Assembly (NCBI RefSeq): GCF_004197395.1
Contig: NZ_SELS01000004.1
Coordinates: 1-64,000, forward strand
Origin: Paraburkholderia sp. UYCP14C
GTDB taxonomy: Bacteria > Pseudomonadota > Gammaproteobacteria > Burkholderiales > Burkholderiaceae
Length of the DNA stretch: 64,000 nt
Direction of reading: 5' to 3'
This document shows, piece by piece, positions 1 to 9,494 of the stretch. The position numbers and the translations under genes are program-made. Each line of letters begins with the position of its first letter. Position 1 is the stretch's first letter. Under the pieces are notes generated by a model. The model did not search any database. It saw nothing but the letters and a program-made list of their open reading frames with translations, and was not told the origin of the DNA.

Positions 1-209
1 GCTGCGGCAGTACCTTCCCAAGGGAACCGACCTCTCGGTCTACACACAAGACGAACTCGATGCTATCGCCGACAGCTTGAACAACCGGCCGCGCGCAACT
101 CACGCGTTTCATTCACCGTTCGAGGTCTTCGCCGCTACGCTCGCCTCAGCAAGTCAACCCCAAGACGCTAAACATTAACCCCCTTGTTGCACTTCGGCTT
201 GAAACCGCC
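1..209 (+). mobile_element. Right end of an IS30-family insertion sequence
   Basis: The window opens inside an insertion sequence. It holds the 3' end of an IS30-like transposase (see the CDS), followed at about 181–209 by a segment containing gttgcacttcggcttgaaac. This looks like the terminal inverted repeat of IS30-family elements. The left end lies outside the window, so completeness and target-site duplication cannot be judged. The boundary near 207–209 is an estimate. Confidence 0.75.
2..178 (+). CDS. IS30-family transposase, C-terminal fragment (cut by window edge)
   Basis: The frame is open from base 2 and ends at TAA 176–178. It gives 58 residues beginning LRQYLPKGTDLS and containing LNNRPR and SPFEVFA. 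This is the usual end of IS30-type DDE transposases, where the last catalytic Glu region is followed by the 'LNxRPRKxxxxxSPxEVF' stretch. Such enzymes cut and join the ends of the element. Only the tail is visible, so I cannot say whether the gene is intact. It lies just outside the exopolysaccharide locus and is likely a boundary of a mobile or rearranged segment. Confidence 0.85.
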   Translation: MRQYLPKGTDLSVYTQDELDAIADSLNNRPRATHAFHSPFEVFAATLASASQPQDAKH

Positions 210-561
210 AGAATATCTCCACCCCAAATTGCCCGAATTCAAATAAATTGAATGGATAATCTCCCGAAACCACACCCTTCTTTGCAATGTGATAGAGGAC
301 GACAACAAATGCCGCCAGCCCCCGAAGCATTTGAATTGAAATCATTTCTTATTTTCCCGATTTTAATGTACCGCCTTATTCTGTTGATTCAACCGCTCCT
401 TACACGCTGCAAAGAAATTGTTCAAAAAAAGACGCCAACCTATTCACGATCCGCAGACGTCCATTTGCCCACCGCTCCCGCTCAAGCAGGGCAATCCATC
501 TGAAACCGATCTGGCCGGAGCATGGCGCGCCTCGCGGTTCGCCGCGAGGCGCCCGCCGTTT
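210..561. other. Non-coding gap between the IS30 end and the first glycosyltransferase
   Basis: About 350 bases with no convincing gene. The left two thirds (about 210–430) are clearly more AT-rich than the genes around them. The short open frames here lack family resemblance and good ribosome binding sites. The right end holds the perfect hairpin listed separately. Confidence 0.5.
527..552. terminator. Perfect 11-bp hairpin after the glycosyltransferase stop codon
   Basis: gcgcctcgcgg (527–537) pairs perfectly with ccgcgaggcgc (542–552) across a ttcg tetraloop. It lies 9 bases beyond the stop of the minus-strand gene ending at 562, a natural place for a transcript 3' end. The only T-run (gtttt, 557–561) follows the hairpin on the plus strand, so it is not a canonical intrinsic terminator for the minus-strand transcript. 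It may act with Rho or protect the RNA end. Confidence 0.45.
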
Positions 562-1854
562 TCACGGCTGCTTGGCAGGGGTACTACGCTGCACGACGTC
601 TATTGCAATAGGGGACATTTTTCCGTCGCCTACAACGACATTCGTCTCCGTCTTCGGAACGTACACTGGCCGGAGTAGGTCGCCCCAGCGTCGCGCAAAC
701 ACCGGCATGCTGAAATTGCGTTCGCAGAAAGCAGCAAACCGCGTCGCCGCCTCCATGACTTCATTCAGATCCGCAGAGGGGTCGTCAAGGAAACGATGCA
801 ACCGCCCTTCGTCCATCGCGAGCGCCGCATCTTCGAAATTCAGACCCTCGTACGCGGCATCATTGCCGACCGGCACGCAACCGAACGAGACAGCTTCGAG
901 CACCTTCGACTTGATGCCGCCGCGCAAAAATGTCGGGCATAGCGCAATCGAGTTAGGGGTATAGACTTCGTCGAGCGTCTTTGCAAAGCCGGCGAACACG
1001 ACGTTCGGCACGGGTTCGTATTGACGGGACATACGTCCGTAAATGACCAGCGGCAAACTCAACTCGAGTTTCTTCCACGACGCCACCAGGTACTCGATTG
1101 CGAGCCGGTTCTGCAACTGGCTGTCCGCGCCGACGAATACGAACCGAACCGGATCGACGGGCCGCAGCACCGGCTTGACCGAGTCGACTGGCGGGGCGAT
1201 CACATGTACTCGCTTTTTGATTGCATCGGGCAGGATACGCTCCAACGCGTCGGCATCCGTCGTCGAAACCAGCGTCACGGCATTCGACGAGGCCGTCACC
1301 CGCCGCTCATGGCCTTTCAGCGCATACTCCTCATATCTGAGCAGAAGATTGCGACTGAATCGCGAATTGATCAGCGAGACGACTACCTTAGGAATCGATT
1401 TTGCGAGGTAGCCTACGGACAATGCAAAGTTGCCGGTTCTCAGGATATTGGCGCGCCGCGACATCAGGTCGTCCAGATCGCAGATGATGTGGCTCGACGG
1501 ATAGCGTCGGCGAACGAATGCGGCGTAATCGACCATCCGGATTCCGTCGAAATAGATGACGTCGGGCTTATAGTCTTCAATCGCGTCGACCAGTCGCTTC
1601 TTTCCATCACCACTGGCAAACATGGCGACCTGCAGTGCGCAAGGTCTGCCTGTAACCAGACCTGCCCCGATCCTCAGGCCCGCGCGCAGCTTCGACGCGA
1701 GCGTACCCGTCTCGAATACGGAGTGAATCTTGAGTTCGCGTACGTCCGCATCCATGCCGATAGCGTTGCGGATGTAGCACAACGTGCGTTCGCGTCCATT
1801 GGACGCAGACCGAGGAATATCCCGGGTCATCACCATCAATACGCGCTTTCTCAT
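562..1854 (-). CDS. Glycosyltransferase (GT4-like), exopolysaccharide locus
   Basis: A 430-residue protein starting MRKRVLMVMTRDIPRS. The N-terminal half is a GT-B-like Rossmann domain (YKPDVIYFDGIRM near 95–110, CDLDDLMSRR near 145). The C-terminal half has the usual order of GT4 enzymes: VRFVFVGADSQLQNR near 235, VVFAGFAK near 285 and KVLEAVSFGCVPVG near 318–332. It probably adds a sugar to a lipid-linked repeat unit at the inner face of the inner membrane. Donor and acceptor are not readable. It lies downstream of the Wzx/Wzy block on the same strand after a 203-base gap, so it may have its own promoter. The first 20 or so residues keep a long loop (SNGRERTL) typical of sugar transferases that act on large acceptors. 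Confidence 0.8.
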   Translation of the reverse strand: MRKRVLMVMTRDIPRSASNGRERTLCYIRNAIGMDADVRELKIHSVFETGTLASKLRAGLRIGAGLVTGRPCALQVAMFASGDGKKRLVDAIEDYKPDVIYFDGIRMVDYAAFVRRRYPSSHIICDLDDLMSRRANILRTGNFALSVGYLAKSIPKVVVSLINSRFSRNLLLRYEEYALKGHERRVTASSNAVTLVSTTDADALERILPDAIKKRVHVIAPPVDSVKPVLRPVDPVRFVFVGADSQLQNRLAIEYLVASWKKLELSLPLVIYGRMSRQYEPVPNVVFAGFAKTLDEVYTPNSIALCPTFLRGGIKSKVLEAVSFGCVPVGNDAAYEGLNFEDAALAMDEGRLHRFLDDPSADLNEVMEAATRFAAFCERNFSMPVFARRWGDLLRPVYVPKTETNVVVGDGKMSPIAIDVVQRSTPAKQP

Positions 1855-2057
1855 GAATCCTCCGAATGGAGAGGTTTCTTAAATCATTCCAGCAGCTACG
1901 GAAGCAAGTTCAGATGTGAAGTGCCGCATTTGCCAATGGAAAATCTTTACCGTCATCCTCAGAGGCTCGCCATTATCCTTAGATGATTCGGCATGCTAAT
2001 TTCGATTCTTGCCAGATTGGCGGCCGACCTTTCCGTCAATCTCTTTACTTCATCGAG

Positions 2058-3293
2058 TCAAGCGTCCCGATCTACACCGATCACACCCACGCCTCCCTCG
2101 CGCCGATCCTGTCTCGCAGCAGCCCTCAGAACCGCTTCGAATTGCTGCAACTGTCGCGGCGGCAGGAAGTGATTGCGCTGATCGTGGCAACGGTGGGCCA
2201 TCCCGCGGTAGAAACCCGGATCGTCGATGAATCGGCGGATGAGCGCTCCGAGCGCCGCGACGTCGCCCCGCGGGACGGTCAACTCGGGAAAGGCGCTGAA
2301 TACTTCGGGCAATCCGCCGGAGGTGAAAGCGATGGACGGCTTGAAAAATTCCCAAGGCTCGAACGCGACCATTCCGAACGGTTCGTTCCACATCGACGTA
2401 ACGACCACGAGATCGACAAGCGGGTAAAAGTCTTTCGCTGGAACGAAGCCATACCGAACGACTCGCAGATCGGGGTATTCCGCGATCAATTGATCCAGAA
2501 TCTGTTCGTTGTCCCGGCCCGCGATATGCAGTTCGAGATCGCCTCTTTGTGCCGCGGCCGCGCCCGCAAAAAACTCGCGAATACCTTTGGTCGCGTCGGT
2601 GCGCCCAATAAAGCCAATCCGGAAAGGTTTGCGCGGTTCGGAGAAGGTCGAAGGGACCGCGCTGAACGGTTGCCGCGCGTTATGAATGACGCAGGGCTGC
2701 GCAGCGCCGAAGAAATTCTGCCGTCGATGGCGTTCCAGCACAAAGTCGCTGACTCCAACCACGTGTCCGACCAGCCGCGAAAACCACGCCTTCGGAGCTG
2801 AAACGGTCCGGCATCCGCTGCATGCCCGCTCACACGCGCGGCCGTCGCGGAACATCGTCGAGGTCGGACATATCAGCCAGTAGTCATGCAGCACATGCAC
2901 CACTGGAATCCGCAAACACCATGCAGCGAGCCAGATCGCCGGCCCCATTCCCTTGAGGTTGTTCGTGCACAGCACGTCGATACCAAGGCCACGCAAATGG
3001 CGCAACGCATAGAAGAACACGAGCGGGTTGAATGTATCCAATGCACCGAACAAGGACTTTTTCAGCCCGCTGCGCTCAGCGTGCGAGAACTGGTTGTAGA
3101 TGTTCGTGTTCGGCATGCTGTGCACGCGAAGACCGTCCACGACCGCTGTTTCAGTCGAGCGCGAATCCGACAGGGTGAAAATGGAAACGTCATGCCCCCG
3201 ATCACGCAGCTGAACCGCGAGATCGTAGACGACCATCTCGGTGCCGCCGACAACATTCGGCGGAAAGCGGTTATTGCAGAGGCAGACTTTCAT
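2058..3293 (-). CDS. GT4 glycosyltransferase
   Basis: A 411-residue family-4 glycosyltransferase, MKVCLCNNRFPPNVVGGTEM at the N terminus. The GGTE loop is the phosphate-binding loop common in GT4 enzymes. Later signatures are RIGFIGRTDATKGIREF, ELHIAGRD and a C-terminal stretch with VVTSMWNEPFGMVAFEPWEF holding the donor-binding E-x7-E pattern. It likely adds one sugar of the repeat unit. The ATG at 3293 overlaps the TGA of the upstream flippase (ATGA), which implies translational coupling and fixes the start, although the frame stays open far upstream. A cysteine-rich stretch (RDGRACERACSGCRTVSAP) in the N-terminal domain is seen in other GT4 proteins of capsule loci. Confidence 0.88.
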   Translation of the reverse strand: MKVCLCNNRFPPNVVGGTEMVVYDLAVQLRDRGHDVSIFTLSDSRSTETAVVDGLRVHSMPNTNIYNQFSHAERSGLKKSLFGALDTFNPLVFFYALRHLRGLGIDVLCTNNLKGMGPAIWLAAWCLRIPVVHVLHDYWLICPTSTMFRDGRACERACSGCRTVSAPKAWFSRLVGHVVGVSDFVLERHRRQNFFGAAQPCVIHNARQPFSAVPSTFSEPRKPFRIGFIGRTDATKGIREFFAGAAAAQRGDLELHIAGRDNEQILDQLIAEYPDLRVVRYGFVPAKDFYPLVDLVVVTSMWNEPFGMVAFEPWEFFKPSIAFTSGGLPEVFSAFPELTVPRGDVAALGALIRRFIDDPGFYRGMAHRCHDQRNHFLPPRQLQQFEAVLRAAARQDRREGGVGVIGVDRDA

Positions 3294-4525
3294 TGCGCCA
3301 CCTTTAAGCGTTGCCCCTGTCCGAAGACGGCACCCCAGAACAGAACGATCGACAGGGCCGTCCCCACCGCCGGTGAATACATCATCAGCGTCGTGGGCAT
3401 CACGAATGGCGCCACACCGATCGCAGCGATCGTCACGAGCAATTTGATCGTCATCAGCCGGTAACGCCGCGCAGCGATAAGCCACGTCGTGAGCCCGGCG
3501 TCCACGAACGTCGCGATCGAGCAGGCGGTGCCGAAAATCATCACGGGGATGCCGGCTTCGAACGCAGGTCCATAAATCAGCAGGAACACGGGCCGCCCGA
3601 TGAACAGGCTCCCGACCAGTGCCACCGCTGCGATCGCCGCCAGATACGCGCTGAGCTTGATCGCCTTGCTGCGCAGCTGGTCCTCGCCGCGAGCGACGAA
3701 CACCATGGCCGGCGCAAGAGCCAGTGCGAGCGTCGTGCCAACCGAGTTCCACTGCTCGACGAGCGACGCCGCAGCCGAATAGATACCGAGATCCGTTCTC
3801 GACATCAGCGTGCCGAGCAACAGGCGGTCCATTCGCAACACCAGCACGCTCGCGGCAATCGCCGGCCACATCCTGAGTCCACGAACGATCAGCGTTCGTT
3901 TGATCGTTTCCGAACCGTGCAGGGACGGTGGCCGATGGAACGCGAGAGTTCGATAACGGGTGAACGGCGCGGCAACGGCCACATAAGCTTCGAGCGGCCA
4001 TGCAAACGACGCGACGACCGCGCCAACCGACGCGTGCGCGGCGCCCAGTAGCCACAGCACCCGCACACCGCTCGCGTACGCTTTCGCCCGCGTGATCACC
4101 CAGGGCTTGGTTTCGGCGTAGGCCATCAGCGAGCCGAGCGCGATGGGCTCGCACAGCATCACCAGTCCGGCGACCAGCATCAGCGCGGTGTTCGAGGACT
4201 GCGTCAGCAAGCCGACGACGACCAGAAACAGCAGCGTCACGCTGAGCGTGGAACCCAGACGCAACCGGAACGCACGATAGAACACGAGGTGCCGCAGCCG
4301 CGGATGTCTGCCGAAGATCGGTGCTACGGCCTGAGCGCTGAAGATCAACGCAGCGCTGCTGACGACGTACGCGAGCGACAACGCGAACTGCAATTCGCCG
4401 AAGAAGTGAGCGCCGTACAGCGTCGCGAACAGGTGATTACTCGCGACCGCCGCGAGTGCGCCGATCACCTTCTCGCACACTACGCCGGACAGCGATGAAA
4501 CCAGCAGGGTTCGAAAGGATTTCAC
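3290..4525 (-). CDS. Wzx-like polysaccharide flippase (MATE/PST family)
   Basis: A 411-residue, almost wholly hydrophobic protein with about 12 membrane segments and short basic loops, as expected of Wzx/RfbX flippases. It begins (M)KSFRTLLVSSLSGVV and carries the N-terminal amphipathic start of that family. It would move the undecaprenyl-linked repeat unit across the inner membrane for Wzy. I chose GTG at 4525 because it overlaps the upstream wzy stop (GTGA). The longer frame to 4582 only reads through the wzy tail. The 3' end overlaps the next glycosyltransferase by ATGA. Flippases diverge strongly, so the call rests on topology plus context. Confidence 0.8.
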   Translation of the reverse strand: MKSFRTLLVSSLSGVVCEKVIGALAAVASNHLFATLYGAHFFGELQFALSLAYVVSSAALIFSAQAVAPIFGRHPRLRHLVFYRAFRLRLGSTLSVTLLFLVVVGLLTQSSNTALMLVAGLVMLCEPIALGSLMAYAETKPWVITRAKAYASGVRVLWLLGAAHASVGAVVASFAWPLEAYVAVAAPFTRYRTLAFHRPPSLHGSETIKRTLIVRGLRMWPAIAASVLVLRMDRLLLGTLMSRTDLGIYSAAASLVEQWNSVGTTLALALAPAMVFVARGEDQLRSKAIKLSAYLAAIAAVALVGSLFIGRPVFLLIYGPAFEAGIPVMIFGTACSIATFVDAGLTTWLIAARRYRLMTIKLLVTIAAIGVAPFVMPTTLMMYSPAVGTALSIVLFWGAVFGQGQRLKVAQ

Positions 4526-5958
4526 TGTGTCACCAGCCGCTTCAGTTTGATCGGCGCGGCTTTCGAATCGATCAGCACCCACCAGAGGTAAGTCAGCGCC
4601 ACGTACATCAGCGTCCGAACACTAAAGAAAGACCAGTAATCGCCTTGCTGGATCCCGGCGCTCGCGTAGCTGAACAACTTGACGATCAGCCACAGCATGA
4701 TCACGCCGCCACGCAGCGCGAACACGATCTGCAATGCGCAAAGCACCCCATAGATCAAGCCCGTGAACGCAATGAACAACGCGCCGCCGACGAGACCAAA
4801 CCAGAATACGGGGATCGCCATTTGCCCCATCGTGAAGGTGATGTCGTCTTTGATATACGAGTGCATCAGCTGCGGCTCGCCGTACGCGATCATCACGTCG
4901 CGCAAGCCGCTGTAGCCGAAGCTGTCGTCGAAGGTGGGCTGGTTCATCGACAGCAGCGAGTCGGCGAAGCGCCAGAAGGCCGGTGCGCCGCCCGCCGGAG
5001 GCGCGGTGAACAGATGCGCGTCGTAGTCGACCACGTACCAGACCTGCCCCTGCAATAGCGAGCGATCCGTCATCGTGTTTTGCACATCGAGCCCCTGCCC
5101 CTCGTAGGCGGAAAATACCGAAGCGATACCGATGATCAGCGCGGCGCCTCCGCCGATTGCCATATACCGCAGAACCGGCTTGCCTCGCATCAGCAACACC
5201 GCAATCACCGGAGCGAGCACCGACAGAAGGAAGTGCAGCACGGACATGAACTGCTCGCCGTGAAGGATGTAGAGACCTGTCGCCCCGATGATCAGCAAGA
5301 TCGAAAACCACCTGACCGCCTGGTTCTTGCTGGTGGCGAGCGCGCCGAGAATCAGCGCGAGAAAAACCGCGTTGTTCAGAAACGTGTTGAACAACAGACT
5401 ATCGGAGCCGGTACTTTCGTTGCGAATGGTGTACCGGTTCACGCCGTTGATCAGCGCGAAACCTTGAGTCAGCCCAGCTGCCACGCCGGCCCCGATGATC
5501 GCAAGCGCCAGCGTGAATCCCAACACCACGCTGCGCGCGTCGACGGTGATCAGCGCGACGGGTACGTTCGGATTGCGGATGTTAAAGGAGCGATTAAAGC
5601 TGTAAAGCGCACAAGTGACGAACAGTGCATAGAACAGAAGGAGCCGGCTGAAAGAACCGTTCGGTTCGCCCTGGACCGCCGTTTCGATCATCAGACCGCC
5701 CGCCTCGATGCCGATGCCGGCGACGAATGCGGTCATCCCGATCATCATGAAATACAACATCGACACCGAAAAGAGCGGTCGCGTTGCCACCAGATAGATG
5801 ACCGCCAGCGCCGCCAGCGCGAAGGTCCATGTCGCGCTCGCCTGCGCGTAGCCGAGGTATGGCAGCGCCGTATTGAACGACAAGGCAAACACCGCCACGA
5901 TCGGGACGATCAGGTGTGTCAGAGAAATGGTCGGCTCGCCAGCCTGTTGAATTTGCAT
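4522..5958 (-). CDS. Wzy-like O-antigen/exopolysaccharide polymerase
   Basis: A 478-residue inner-membrane protein with roughly 12 hydrophobic segments. It has a large hydrophilic loop (about 300–390) between membrane segments, the topology of Wzy polymerases. Wzy proteins join repeat units in the periplasm and share almost no sequence, so this call depends on length, topology and position directly between a glycosyltransferase and a flippase. The motif NGVNRYTIRNES near 172–183 recalls other putative polymerases. The ATG at 5958 follows the upstream gene's stop by 14 bases, and its own stop overlaps the flippase GTG. A WaaL-type ligase is an alternative but would not normally sit here. Confidence 0.7.
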   Translation of the reverse strand: MQIQQAGEPTISLTHLIVPIVAVFALSFNTALPYLGYAQASATWTFALAALAVIYLVATRPLFSVSMLYFMMIGMTAFVAGIGIEAGGLMIETAVQGEPNGSFSRLLLFYALFVTCALYSFNRSFNIRNPNVPVALITVDARSVVLGFTLALAIIGAGVAAGLTQGFALINGVNRYTIRNESTGSDSLLFNTFLNNAVFLALILGALATSKNQAVRWFSILLIIGATGLYILHGEQFMSVLHFLLSVLAPVIAVLLMRGKPVLRYMAIGGGAALIIGIASVFSAYEGQGLDVQNTMTDRSLLQGQVWYVVDYDAHLFTAPPAGGAPAFWRFADSLLSMNQPTFDDSFGYSGLRDVMIAYGEPQLMHSYIKDDITFTMGQMAIPVFWFGLVGGALFIAFTGLIYGVLCALQIVFALRGGVIMLWLIVKLFSYASAGIQQGDYWSFFSVRTLMYVALTYLWWVLIDSKAAPIKLKRLVTQ

Positions 5959-5972
5959 GGCCTGTCCGCTTT

Positions 5973-7238
5973 CTATTCTGCAGAGGTGTGCTTACCGTCG
6001 ACAGTGTCAGCGCCGGTCGCTCTCAACAGCCCCTCACGCAACGAAGCGCAGAGCACGTCCGACGAGTACTGCCGCGCGTTGATCTTGCCGCGTTCGACGA
6101 GACGCTCCGCCAGCACAGGGTCGTTCGCGAGGCGGTCGATTGCGGTTACCCATGCGTCGGGATCGGCCGGATCACTGACCGGTAGAAATGAATCCCCCAT
6201 CGTCGCCCGATAGACCGGCATGTTCGAAGCAACCACCGGGGTTCCGGCGATCTGCGCCTCGATCACGGTCCGGCCGAAACCCTCGTGCAGTGACGCAGAC
6301 ACGTACATGTCCGCGGCCTGGTAGAGGTAGCCGAGATCTTCGTCGCTGACGGAATCGAGAAAATGAGCACGGATGCCCATGTCGCTCGCCAGCGTCGCGC
6401 ATTCCTTGCGATTGGCGAGATTGAATGCTTTGCCGGCGCGAACGATGACCAGATCCTTGCGCTTCATCCGGGCCAACGCGCGAAACACCGTTACGTTGTT
6501 CTTGCGAGTCTCGTCCGAGCCGACGTTTAGCAAGAGGATCGCATCGCCGATATCCAGACCGATGCGCTCCTTCAGAATCTCCCGCGCACGAGCCCGCGCA
6601 ACGCGTGGCGTCGGCCCACCGAGCGGCGAATATTTATCTTCGAACGGGCAAGGCATGATCTGCATGCGTTCGGGTGGGACCGGCACCACTTCAAGCAACT
6701 CCGCGGCCGTCACTTCACTTTCGACGAGCACCAGATTCGACCATGCGACCTGCCGCCGGATCGCGCGGATATACAACTCCTTGAGCCGCTCCAGGACGCC
6801 ACGCGCTTGCCCTGGGCGTGAAACGTGATGGAACAGCACGCAGACCTTGCCGCCGGCAAGACGGACGAACGGCACGAGGAAGCTCAGATCCTCCTGATAC
6901 AGGACGACCATATCGCACGACCGGGCCGCCCGGATCGCCAGCAGCGGGTACACCGCGAACTGCCACCAGTAGCGCTTCAGCGAACGGGCTGGCGCGGGAA
7001 TATCGATCACCTCGACATTGAATCCGGCGCTCCTGTTCAAGGCCCGAATAAATATCAGGCTGTGTTGACCCACGCCGTTCCAGCTGCTCGAGCGCGGGCC
7101 CATGAACCAGACCACCTGCAGATCGCCGCTTGCACTCGGAGCCGCGCGCCGTGGCGAGCTCTGGTTGTCCAATCCTCTGGTTGCCGGTCCCATCTGCATC
7201 GAAAAGAGCCCCATGAATATCCCCGATTGCGACAACAT
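5973..7238 (-). CDS. GT4 glycosyltransferase
   Basis: A 421-residue glycosyltransferase of the GT-B fold. Visible signatures are GVGQHSLIFIRAL (N-terminal loop), ILLLNVGSDETRKNNVTVFR near 233–252 (donor domain), YVSASLHEGFGRTVIEAQIA near 312–331 (the E-x7-E motif) and GTPVVASNMPVYRATMGDS. It probably extends the repeat unit polymerised by the adjacent Wzy. The first 40 residues are not conserved in appearance. ATG 7214 (MGLFSMQMG) has a better ribosome binding site (GGGGA) than ATG 7238, so the true protein may be eight residues shorter. It follows wzc by 51 bases in the same direction. Confidence 0.85.
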   Translation of the reverse strand: MLSQSGIFMGLFSMQMGPATRGLDNQSSPRRAAPSASGDLQVVWFMGPRSSSWNGVGQHSLIFIRALNRSAGFNVEVIDIPAPARSLKRYWWQFAVYPLLAIRAARSCDMVVLYQEDLSFLVPFVRLAGGKVCVLFHHVSRPGQARGVLERLKELYIRAIRRQVAWSNLVLVESEVTAAELLEVVPVPPERMQIMPCPFEDKYSPLGGPTPRVARARAREILKERIGLDIGDAILLLNVGSDETRKNNVTVFRALARMKRKDLVIVRAGKAFNLANRKECATLASDMGIRAHFLDSVSDEDLGYLYQAADMYVSASLHEGFGRTVIEAQIAGTPVVASNMPVYRATMGDSFLPVSDPADPDAWVTAIDRLANDPVLAERLVERGKINARQYSSDVLCASLREGLLRATGADTVDGKHTSAE

Positions 7239-7289
7239 GCGTCTGTTTTGTGATCAGCCTGAAGTTGCCAGGCAGCCTGTCGACGCTAT

Positions 7290-9494
7290 TCAGTCCTGAG
7301 CAGACATGTACCGGTAAGCATTCGAGTAATACCCGTAACGCAGCGGTGACGGTGCGAAGCCGTTGTACACGAGGCCGTCCACGGCCGTGCCGACCTTGGC
7401 AAGCCTCGACATCGATTCGGCGACTTCCGCGTAGCTCACTTCCCCTTGCCGCGCGACGAACAGCGTCATGTCCGCGAATCTCGACACGGCGGCCGCATCA
7501 AGTACCGGAAGAACCGGCGGAGAATCCACGATGACGACGTCATATTCCTCACGCAAAGTCGCCATCAGCGGCCCGAAGTTGTCGCCGCGCAACAGCTTGG
7601 CGGCATGCTTCGTCTTCTTGCCAGCCGGCATCGCGTGGAAATTGTCGGACGGCTTGCTGATGACCTCGGCCGAGTCGAACGTACCGTCGAGAACCCCGGA
7701 CAACCCGTTGCTGGTATCGCCTGAAAGATAGCGATGGACCCTGGATCGACGCATATCCGCATCGAGCAGCAAGGTCTTGAGCCCCTTTTCGGCCAGCAAA
7801 TACGCGAGGTTGGCCGAGATCAACGATTTCCCCTGGTTGGGCACCGCAGACGTGATCAGTACGACCTTGCCATCCGGTTTCTCGGCCAGCGAGCATTGCA
7901 CCGCCAGTGCAAGACTTTCCATCGCTTCGACAATCGGCGTTTCGCTTTCCTCCGCGCTGATGAGGAACGTATGCTCCGGCTTGCCTGCCGCGATCTTCTG
8001 GGCCGGCGAAATCGGCAGCACGCCGAGCGTATCGATACCGACCACCGTTTCGAGTCTCTTCGGGTCACGAATCCGGCCCGCGCCGAGCGACTTCAGTTGC
8101 GTCGCAATGAGGCCGAACAGCGCGCCCGCCAGGCCGCCAATAGCCAGTGCGAGAATCGCGTTCGGACGACCCGGCTTTTCCGCGACCTCCGCATAGTCCA
8201 CGACCGACGCATTGCCGCCACTACCCGCCGTCGCGATCTGCAACTGTTGTGCGTTGTTCATCAGACCCACATACAGCGAATTCTCGACATCGACATCGCG
8301 CGAGAGCCGCAGGTATTCCTGCTGCAAGCCAGGCAGTTGCGCGATCCGGTCGGATAGCTGATGCGATGCGAGATCCAGTTGCTTGAGCTTGCCCAGTACC
8401 GCGTCGAGCGGCGCCTGACCGAGCTGGTACTTGGAGCGCATGTCCTGGTAAGCCAGGTTGGTTTCCAGTCTGGCCTTCTCGATCGTTGCGGACCGGTCGA
8501 GCAACTCCTTGATTTCGCCGCCCACATCGATGCTGCCTGCCCGCAGGCGAAACGCGTTGAGCGCGTCTTCCGCTTTTTGCAGTCGCGCCCGTACGACCGG
8601 CATCTGCGAGTTGAGGAAGCTCAAGCTCCGTTCCGACTCCTGAGCGCGGCGTGTGACGTTGTTCTTCAGATACGCATCAGCAATCGCGTTGACGAGGCGT
8701 GCCGCATAGAACGGGTTGTCATCGCTGTATTGCAGCTCGAAGACGCCCGATTCCCGCTTGGTCTCGGCCACGTTGAGCTTCTTGATGATCCGGTCGACGG
8801 TCGTCTGCGTCCCGTGCCTGACGAGGCCGAATTCGGTGCCCGGGTGCGCCACCACCGCCTTGATGAGAAGCCGATAGTCACCCGACGCGGCGAGCTCGCC
8901 GACCTTGCCGCTCAGCACCTCATTGCCGGTGCGATCGTGCAACGTCCATTTGCCGTCGCCGTCGTAGACGAGCTTGTGCGGCTTGCCCGTCTGCACCGCG
9001 GGAACATCGAACGAGCCGATCGTCAGGTTTTCGCCACCCCATGCCCAGTGCGTCATGTCGAGGGGCGCGCTGGCGAGTCCGTCCGGATCCCGCGGCAGCA
9101 CCGTGGCGAGCCAGCGGCCCACGATCGGGAAAGTGTTCTTGACCGTGACGGACGTCTGGGCGGCCGCAGCTTCGACCGCCTCGGTGACGACCGTGCGCGA
9201 GCGCGCGACGTCGATCTCGCCGAGAATCGGTGAGCCGTTGACGTCGAGAGCGCGTGTCACCGTGGACAAAGAGCCCAACGCACTGCTTTTCTTGTCTTCG
9301 ATCTGGATGAAGGCGTTTGCCGAATACATGGGCGAGGCAAACAGCACATACACGCATCCCAACAGAAGTCCGGACAAAAGCACGGAAAGAAACAGGTAGC
9401 GATAAGTCAGAACATTTTCGAGCACGTCGAACACCGAGAGTGCCGACACGTTCTGGACAGCGGGGCTTCGCTCGCGACCGACATCGTTACGCAT
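7290..9494 (-). CDS. Wzc-like polysaccharide co-polymerase with bacterial tyrosine-kinase domain
   Basis: A 734-residue protein. A Wzz domain with a membrane segment at about 32–54 and long periplasmic coiled-coil helices (about 285–405) is followed by a second membrane segment (about 446–465). The cytoplasmic kinase domain has Walker A SAVPNQGKS (about 549–557), Walker A' LLLDADMRR (about 575–583) and Walker B VVIVDSPP (about 653–660). The tail RYGYYSNAYRYMSAQD has five tyrosines, the usual autophosphorylation cluster. It controls chain length and export with an outer-membrane Wza and a phosphatase Wzb, neither of which is in the window. I use ATG 9494 because GGAG sits seven bases upstream. 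The in-frame TTG two codons earlier is less likely. It diverges from the hydrolase gene at 9686. Confidence 0.93.
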   Translation of the reverse strand: MRNDVGRERSPAVQNVSALSVFDVLENVLTYRYLFLSVLLSGLLLGCVYVLFASPMYSANAFIQIEDKKSSALGSLSTVTRALDVNGSPILGEIDVARSRTVVTEAVEAAAAQTSVTVKNTFPIVGRWLATVLPRDPDGLASAPLDMTHWAWGGENLTIGSFDVPAVQTGKPHKLVYDGDGKWTLHDRTGNEVLSGKVGELAASGDYRLLIKAVVAHPGTEFGLVRHGTQTTVDRIIKKLNVAETKRESGVFELQYSDDNPFYAARLVNAIADAYLKNNVTRRAQESERSLSFLNSQMPVVRARLQKAEDALNAFRLRAGSIDVGGEIKELLDRSATIEKARLETNLAYQDMRSKYQLGQAPLDAVLGKLKQLDLASHQLSDRIAQLPGLQQEYLRLSRDVDVENSLYVGLMNNAQQLQIATAGSGGNASVVDYAEVAEKPGRPNAILALAIGGLAGALFGLIATQLKSLGAGRIRDPKRLETVVGIDTLGVLPISPAQKIAAGKPEHTFLISAEESETPIVEAMESLALAVQCSLAEKPDGKVVLITSAVPNQGKSLISANLAYLLAEKGLKTLLLDADMRRSRVHRYLSGDTSNGLSGVLDGTFDSAEVISKPSDNFHAMPAGKKTKHAAKLLRGDNFGPLMATLREEYDVVIVDSPPVLPVLDAAAVSRFADMTLFVARQGEVSYAEVAESMSRLAKVGTAVDGLVYNGFAPSPLRYGYYSNAYRYMSAQD

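Noticed and set aside
252-503. 83-codon frame in the left gap
   Set aside because: No Shine–Dalgarno, no family resemblance and AT-rich non-coding composition.
2058-4154. Single 698-residue protein on the minus strand
   Set aside because: The first 287 codons are the off-frame shadow of the flippase gene. The real enzyme starts at ATG 3293 with a conserved GT4 N terminus.
5080-6213. 377-codon plus-strand frame over the wzy gene
   Set aside because: It is antisense to a membrane protein with convincing topology and has biased low-complexity basic content typical of GC-rich shadow frames.
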